The notes beneath the pieces were generated by a model. It was not told the DNA's origin. It worked only from the letters and a program-made list of their open reading frames with translations, and did not search any database. Below, piece by piece: positions 13,543 through 15,404 of a stretch of 15,404 bases of DNA; position 1 is the first letter of the stretch; each line of letters begins with the position of its first letter. Origin of the DNA: Candidatus Parcubacteria bacterium (GTDB taxonomy: Bacteria > Patescibacteriota > Minisyncoccia > UBA6257 > JAPLYJ01); assembly GCA_026395655.1 (NCBI GenBank), contig JAPLYJ010000045.1:1-15404 (forward strand), given 5' to 3'. The translations under genes were made by a program, and so were the position numbers.

Positions 13543-14928
13543 ATGAGAATTGAAATTAAAGAAAGTTTAAATCATATTGGAGAAGAAATTACTCTTTATG
13601 GCTGGGTAGATAGCCGCAGAGACCACGGTAAAATCATTTTTATTGATTTAAGAGATCGCAGCGGTTTAATTCAAGCTGTTTTTTTACCTAATCACAAAGA
13701 AGCGTATGTTATTGCTGAAAAATTACGCTCTGAATGGGTTTTAAAGATTAAAGGTAAAGTAAATAGTCGACCAGGAAATATGATCAATGACCGTATAATT
13801 ACAGGTAAAATTGAAATTGAAATATTAGAAATAGAAGTTTTGTCAGAAGCTAAAACACCACCCTTTGAAATTTCTAGTACTGGGTATGAAATAGGAGAAG
13901 AAACCAGAGTTAAATACAGATATTTAGATTTAAGAAGAGAGCGGATGAAAGATAACATGGTCTTAAGACACAAAGTAGTTAAATTTGTCAGAGATTATTT
14001 AGATCAAGAAGGATTTTTAGAAATAGAAACTCCTATTTTAACTAAATCTACACCAGAAGGTGCTAGAGATTATGTTGTCCCATCTCGTTTGTATCCTGGT
14101 AATTTTTACGCCTTACCTCAATCTCCTCAACAATACAAACAATTGTTAATGGTTGCTGGAATGGAAAAATATTTTCAATTTGCTAGATGTTTTAGAGATG
14201 AAGATACCAGGGGAGACAGGCAGCCGGAATTCACCCAAATGGATTTAGAAATGTCTTTTGTAGAAAGGGAAGATGTCATGGCTTTAAATGAAAAGTTATT
14301 GATTTCTTTAATTTCAAAAATTGCGCCCGAAAAGAAAATTCAAGAAATTCCCTTTCCTCGTTTGTCATATCAGGAAGCCATGGAGAAATATCAAACAGAC
14401 AAACCAGATTTGAGAAAGGATAAAAACGATAAAGATCTTTTGGCTTTTTGCTGGATAATAGATTTTCCTTTTTTTAAAAAAAATGACGATAGTAGTTGGA
14501 CCTTTACGCACAATCCATTTTCTGCACCTAAACCCGAATATTATGACCAGTTGATCAAATATGAAGATATAGAAAAGATTTTAACAACGCAATATGATGT
14601 AGCGTTAAACGGATATGAATTAGGCGGAGGTAGTATTAGAAATCATAAACCAGAAGCCTTAAAAGCCGTGTTTAAAATTATGGGTTATAGCGCAGAAAGG
14701 ATTGAAAATAATTTTGGTCATATGTTGGAAGCTTTGTCATATGGTACGCCTCCTCATGGTGGTATTGCTTGGGGTTTAGACAGATTGATTATGTTGCTTG
14801 CTAATGAAGCTAATATTAGAGAAGTAATGGCATTTCCTAAAACAGGAGACAGTCGTGATTTAATGATGGGCTCTCCTTCTGAGTTAGATGCTAAACAATT
14901 AAAAGAACTTCATTTAAAAATTAATTAA
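13543..14928 (+). CDS. aspS: Aspartyl-tRNA synthetase lacking the GAD insertion domain
   Basis: This class II synthetase activates aspartate and loads it on tRNA. The 461-residue protein has the OB-fold anticodon domain (about 1-105, GWVDSRRDHGKIIFIDLRDR) and the bacterial-type flipping loop TKSTPEGARDYVVPSR (167-182). Motif 2 (FARCFRDED...RQPEFTQMD, 213-234), ELGGGSIR (359-366) and motif 3 (GIAWGLDRLIML) complete the core. Bacterial AspRS is usually about 580-600 residues, with a GAD domain of more than 100 residues between the DKPDLR box and the FPxF strand. Here DKPDLR (286-291) is followed after only about ten residues by FCWIIDFPFF. His28 in RRDHG is the residue associated with non-discriminating AspRS, so the enzyme may also charge tRNA-Asn for GatCAB. 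Start context is ACATATG. Confidence 0.95.
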   Translation: MRIEIKESLNHIGEEITLYGWVDSRRDHGKIIFIDLRDRSGLIQAVFLPNHKEAYVIAEKLRSEWVLKIKGKVNSRPGNMINDRIITGKIEIEILEIEVLSEAKTPPFEISSTGYEIGEETRVKYRYLDLRRERMKDNMVLRHKVVKFVRDYLDQEGFLEIETPILTKSTPEGARDYVVPSRLYPGNFYALPQSPQQYKQLLMVAGMEKYFQFARCFRDEDTRGDRQPEFTQMDLEMSFVEREDVMALNEKLLISLISKIAPEKKIQEIPFPRLSYQEAMEKYQTDKPDLRKDKNDKDLLAFCWIIDFPFFKKNDDSSWTFTHNPFSAPKPEYYDQLIKYEDIEKILTTQYDVALNGYELGGGSIRNHKPEALKAVFKIMGYSAERIENNFGHMLEALSYGTPPHGGIAWGLDRLIMLLANEANIREVMAFPKTGDSRDLMMGSPSELDAKQLKELHLKIN

Positions 14929-14930
14929 TC

Positions 14931-14958
14931 TTGACTTAATTTTCTGTTCAGATATATT
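14931..14958 (+). promoter_or_regulatory. Promoter for the 6S-like RNA
   Basis: TTGACT (14931-14936), two bases after the aspS stop, is followed by a 16-base spacer and TATATT (14953-14958). The predicted start, near 14964-14966, coincides with the first base of the long closing stem of the RNA, which supports both features. Confidence 0.6.
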
Positions 14959-14964
14959 GGAATT

Positions 14965-15112
14965 GAGGTTTTGTTTAAAGCATCTAGAATCGATTTAGAC
15001 CAAATTTATTTTCCAAGGGATCCCAAAGAGCCAGGCTCCGTGGAGTCTGGATGAGGGAACCCACCTGGTATTAAGCTAAATTCGATCCGGAAGTGGCGAA
15101 CAAAGCCTCTTA
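14965..15112 (+). ncRNA. ssrS: Rod-shaped structured RNA, probably 6S RNA (RNA polymerase regulator)
   Basis: This 259-base gap between aspS and rpmB holds no supported gene but a strong long-range fold. The ends pair as an 11-base closing stem (14965-14975 with 15099-15109, one G-U). After a near-symmetric internal loop there is a 10-pair stem with one bulge (14989-14998 with 15076-15086). ACCA/TGGT (14999-15002 with 15066-15069) and GGGATCCC/GGGAACCC (15017-15024 with 15055-15062) follow. The tip is an 8-pair hairpin with a CGTG loop (15031-15050). A single long rod with a central bubble is the shape of 6S RNA, which mimics an open promoter and binds RNA polymerase. At about 148 nt it is shorter than the usual 160-200. 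The local G+C is higher than the surroundings. Identity as 6S is inferred from shape and from the GGGAACCCACCTGG stretch. SRP RNA, tmRNA and RNase P signatures are absent. Confidence 0.55.
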
Positions 15113-15118
15113 AAAATA

Positions 15119-15147
15119 TTGACCATATAGATATTTTCTGATATATT
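15119..15147 (+). promoter_or_regulatory. Promoter for rpmB, flanked by an inverted repeat
   Basis: TTGACC (15119-15124), a 17-base spacer and TATATT (15142-15147) give a start near 15154 and a leader of about 35 bases. The arms GACCATA (15121-15127) and TATGGTC (15147-15153) form a perfect 7-base inverted repeat that covers both hexamers, so a repressor binding here would block the promoter. No T-run follows, so it is not a good terminator for the upstream RNA. Confidence 0.6.
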
Positions 15148-15187
15148 ATGGTCTGCGTAATAAAAAAATTAATAGAAAATAAAAAAC

Positions 15188-15385
15188 ATGTCAAAAGTGT
15201 GCCCTTTGTGTGATAAAAAATACAATATAGCTGTTAATAGAGTAAAAGCGAGGTCTAGATATAATCCGACTTCTACTCATCGTCAACAGCCTAATTTGCA
15301 ATGGACTAAAGATGCTGATGGTAAAAGAATTAAGGTTTGTGTTAAATGCTTAAAAACATTAGCTAAAAAATCTAAAAAGAATTAA
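15188..15385 (+). CDS. rpmB: 50S ribosomal protein bL28
   Basis: bL28 is a small basic protein of the large ribosomal subunit. The 65-residue product has CPLC (Cys5, Cys8) near the start and CVKC (Cys51, Cys54) near the end, a zinc-binding form. The RSRYNPTSTHRQQPNLQW and RIKVCVKCLKTLAKKSKKN segments are typical of the family. It ends in a Lys-rich tail. The gene has its own promoter directly after the 6S-like RNA. The ATG is preceded by an A-rich stretch with no Shine-Dalgarno sequence. Confidence 0.93.
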   Translation: MSKVCPLCDKKYNIAVNRVKARSRYNPTSTHRQQPNLQWTKDADGKRIKVCVKCLKTLAKKSKKN

Positions 15386-15394
15386 TTTTAGAAT

Positions 15395-15404
15395 ATGAAA
15401 AAAG
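15395..15404 (+). CDS. Possible start of the next gene (cut by window edge)
   Basis: An ATG at 15395 in the context GAATATGAAAAAAG (starting Met-Lys-Lys) lies nine bases after the rpmB stop. This is the same AATATG leader used by most genes in the window. Only three codons are visible, so nothing can be said about the product. Confidence 0.35.

Noticed and set aside
14965..15112. tmRNA, SRP RNA or RNase P RNA
   Set aside because: There is no CCA-ended tRNA-like half or tag frame, no GGAAG-type SRP domain IV with its paired loop, and no RNase P core motif. The length and rod shape also do not fit tmRNA or RNase P.
15006..15194. 62-residue minus-strand open frame across the 6S-like region
   Set aside because: It runs antisense through the structured RNA and the rpmB promoter, shows no protein family pattern, and is better explained by the RNA.
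1..15404. CRISPR array, defence island, prophage or tRNA genes
   Set aside because: Apart from the short tandem duplication in nrdG I saw no regularly spaced repeats. I recognised no phage or defence genes except the uncertain ATPase, and saw no cloverleaf.

Overview
This window is a compact, AT-rich (roughly one third G+C by eye) bacterial chromosome segment made almost entirely of housekeeping genes. Several traits together suggest a member of the Candidate Phyla Radiation (Patescibacteria): small intergenic gaps, a shortened aspartyl-tRNA synthetase, ComEC split into two genes, class III ribonucleotide reductase, and start codons that mostly lack a Shine-Dalgarno sequence and sit in an A/T-rich ...TATG context. 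This assignment is an inference. No rRNA, tRNA or other taxonomic marker in the window fixes the lineage. The code looks standard, because TGA is used as a stop.

Layout. Bases 2-133 carry the tail of a probable membrane-protein gene on the plus strand that overlaps the 3' end of pth. Bases 96-1664 are a minus-strand pair, a LytR-CpsA-Psr (LCP) envelope enzyme followed by peptidyl-tRNA hydrolase. A divergent promoter region (1665-1755) leads into a tight plus-strand cluster lepB-hisS-rpsU-ybeY-ftsA-ftsZ (1756-6805) with gaps of 3-22 bases. It combines protein export, translation and cell division. Next comes nrdD (6877-8982), the anaerobic ribonucleotide reductase. Its activase gene nrdG lies 1.4 kb further on (10376-11079), separated by a divergently transcribed AAA/DUF4143 ATPase (9011-10219) that has its own near-perfect promoter. 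nrdG is broken by an exact 23-base tandem duplication that shifts the frame. The duplication also contains a run of nine A residues, which could allow slippage back into frame.

After that come a two-gene ComEC (channel part and metallo-beta-lactamase part, overlapping), aspS, a structured RNA resembling 6S RNA with its own promoter (about 14965-15112), rpmB with its own promoter, and the start of another gene at the right edge.

The most interesting points are the nrdG duplication with its possible slippage site, the 6S-like RNA between aspS and rpmB, an FtsZ with Asn in place of the second T7-loop Asp plus a Lys-rich N-terminal extension, and an AspRS that cleanly lacks the bacterial GAD insertion domain. 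I saw no defence system, CRISPR array, insertion sequence, prophage or other clearly new system.
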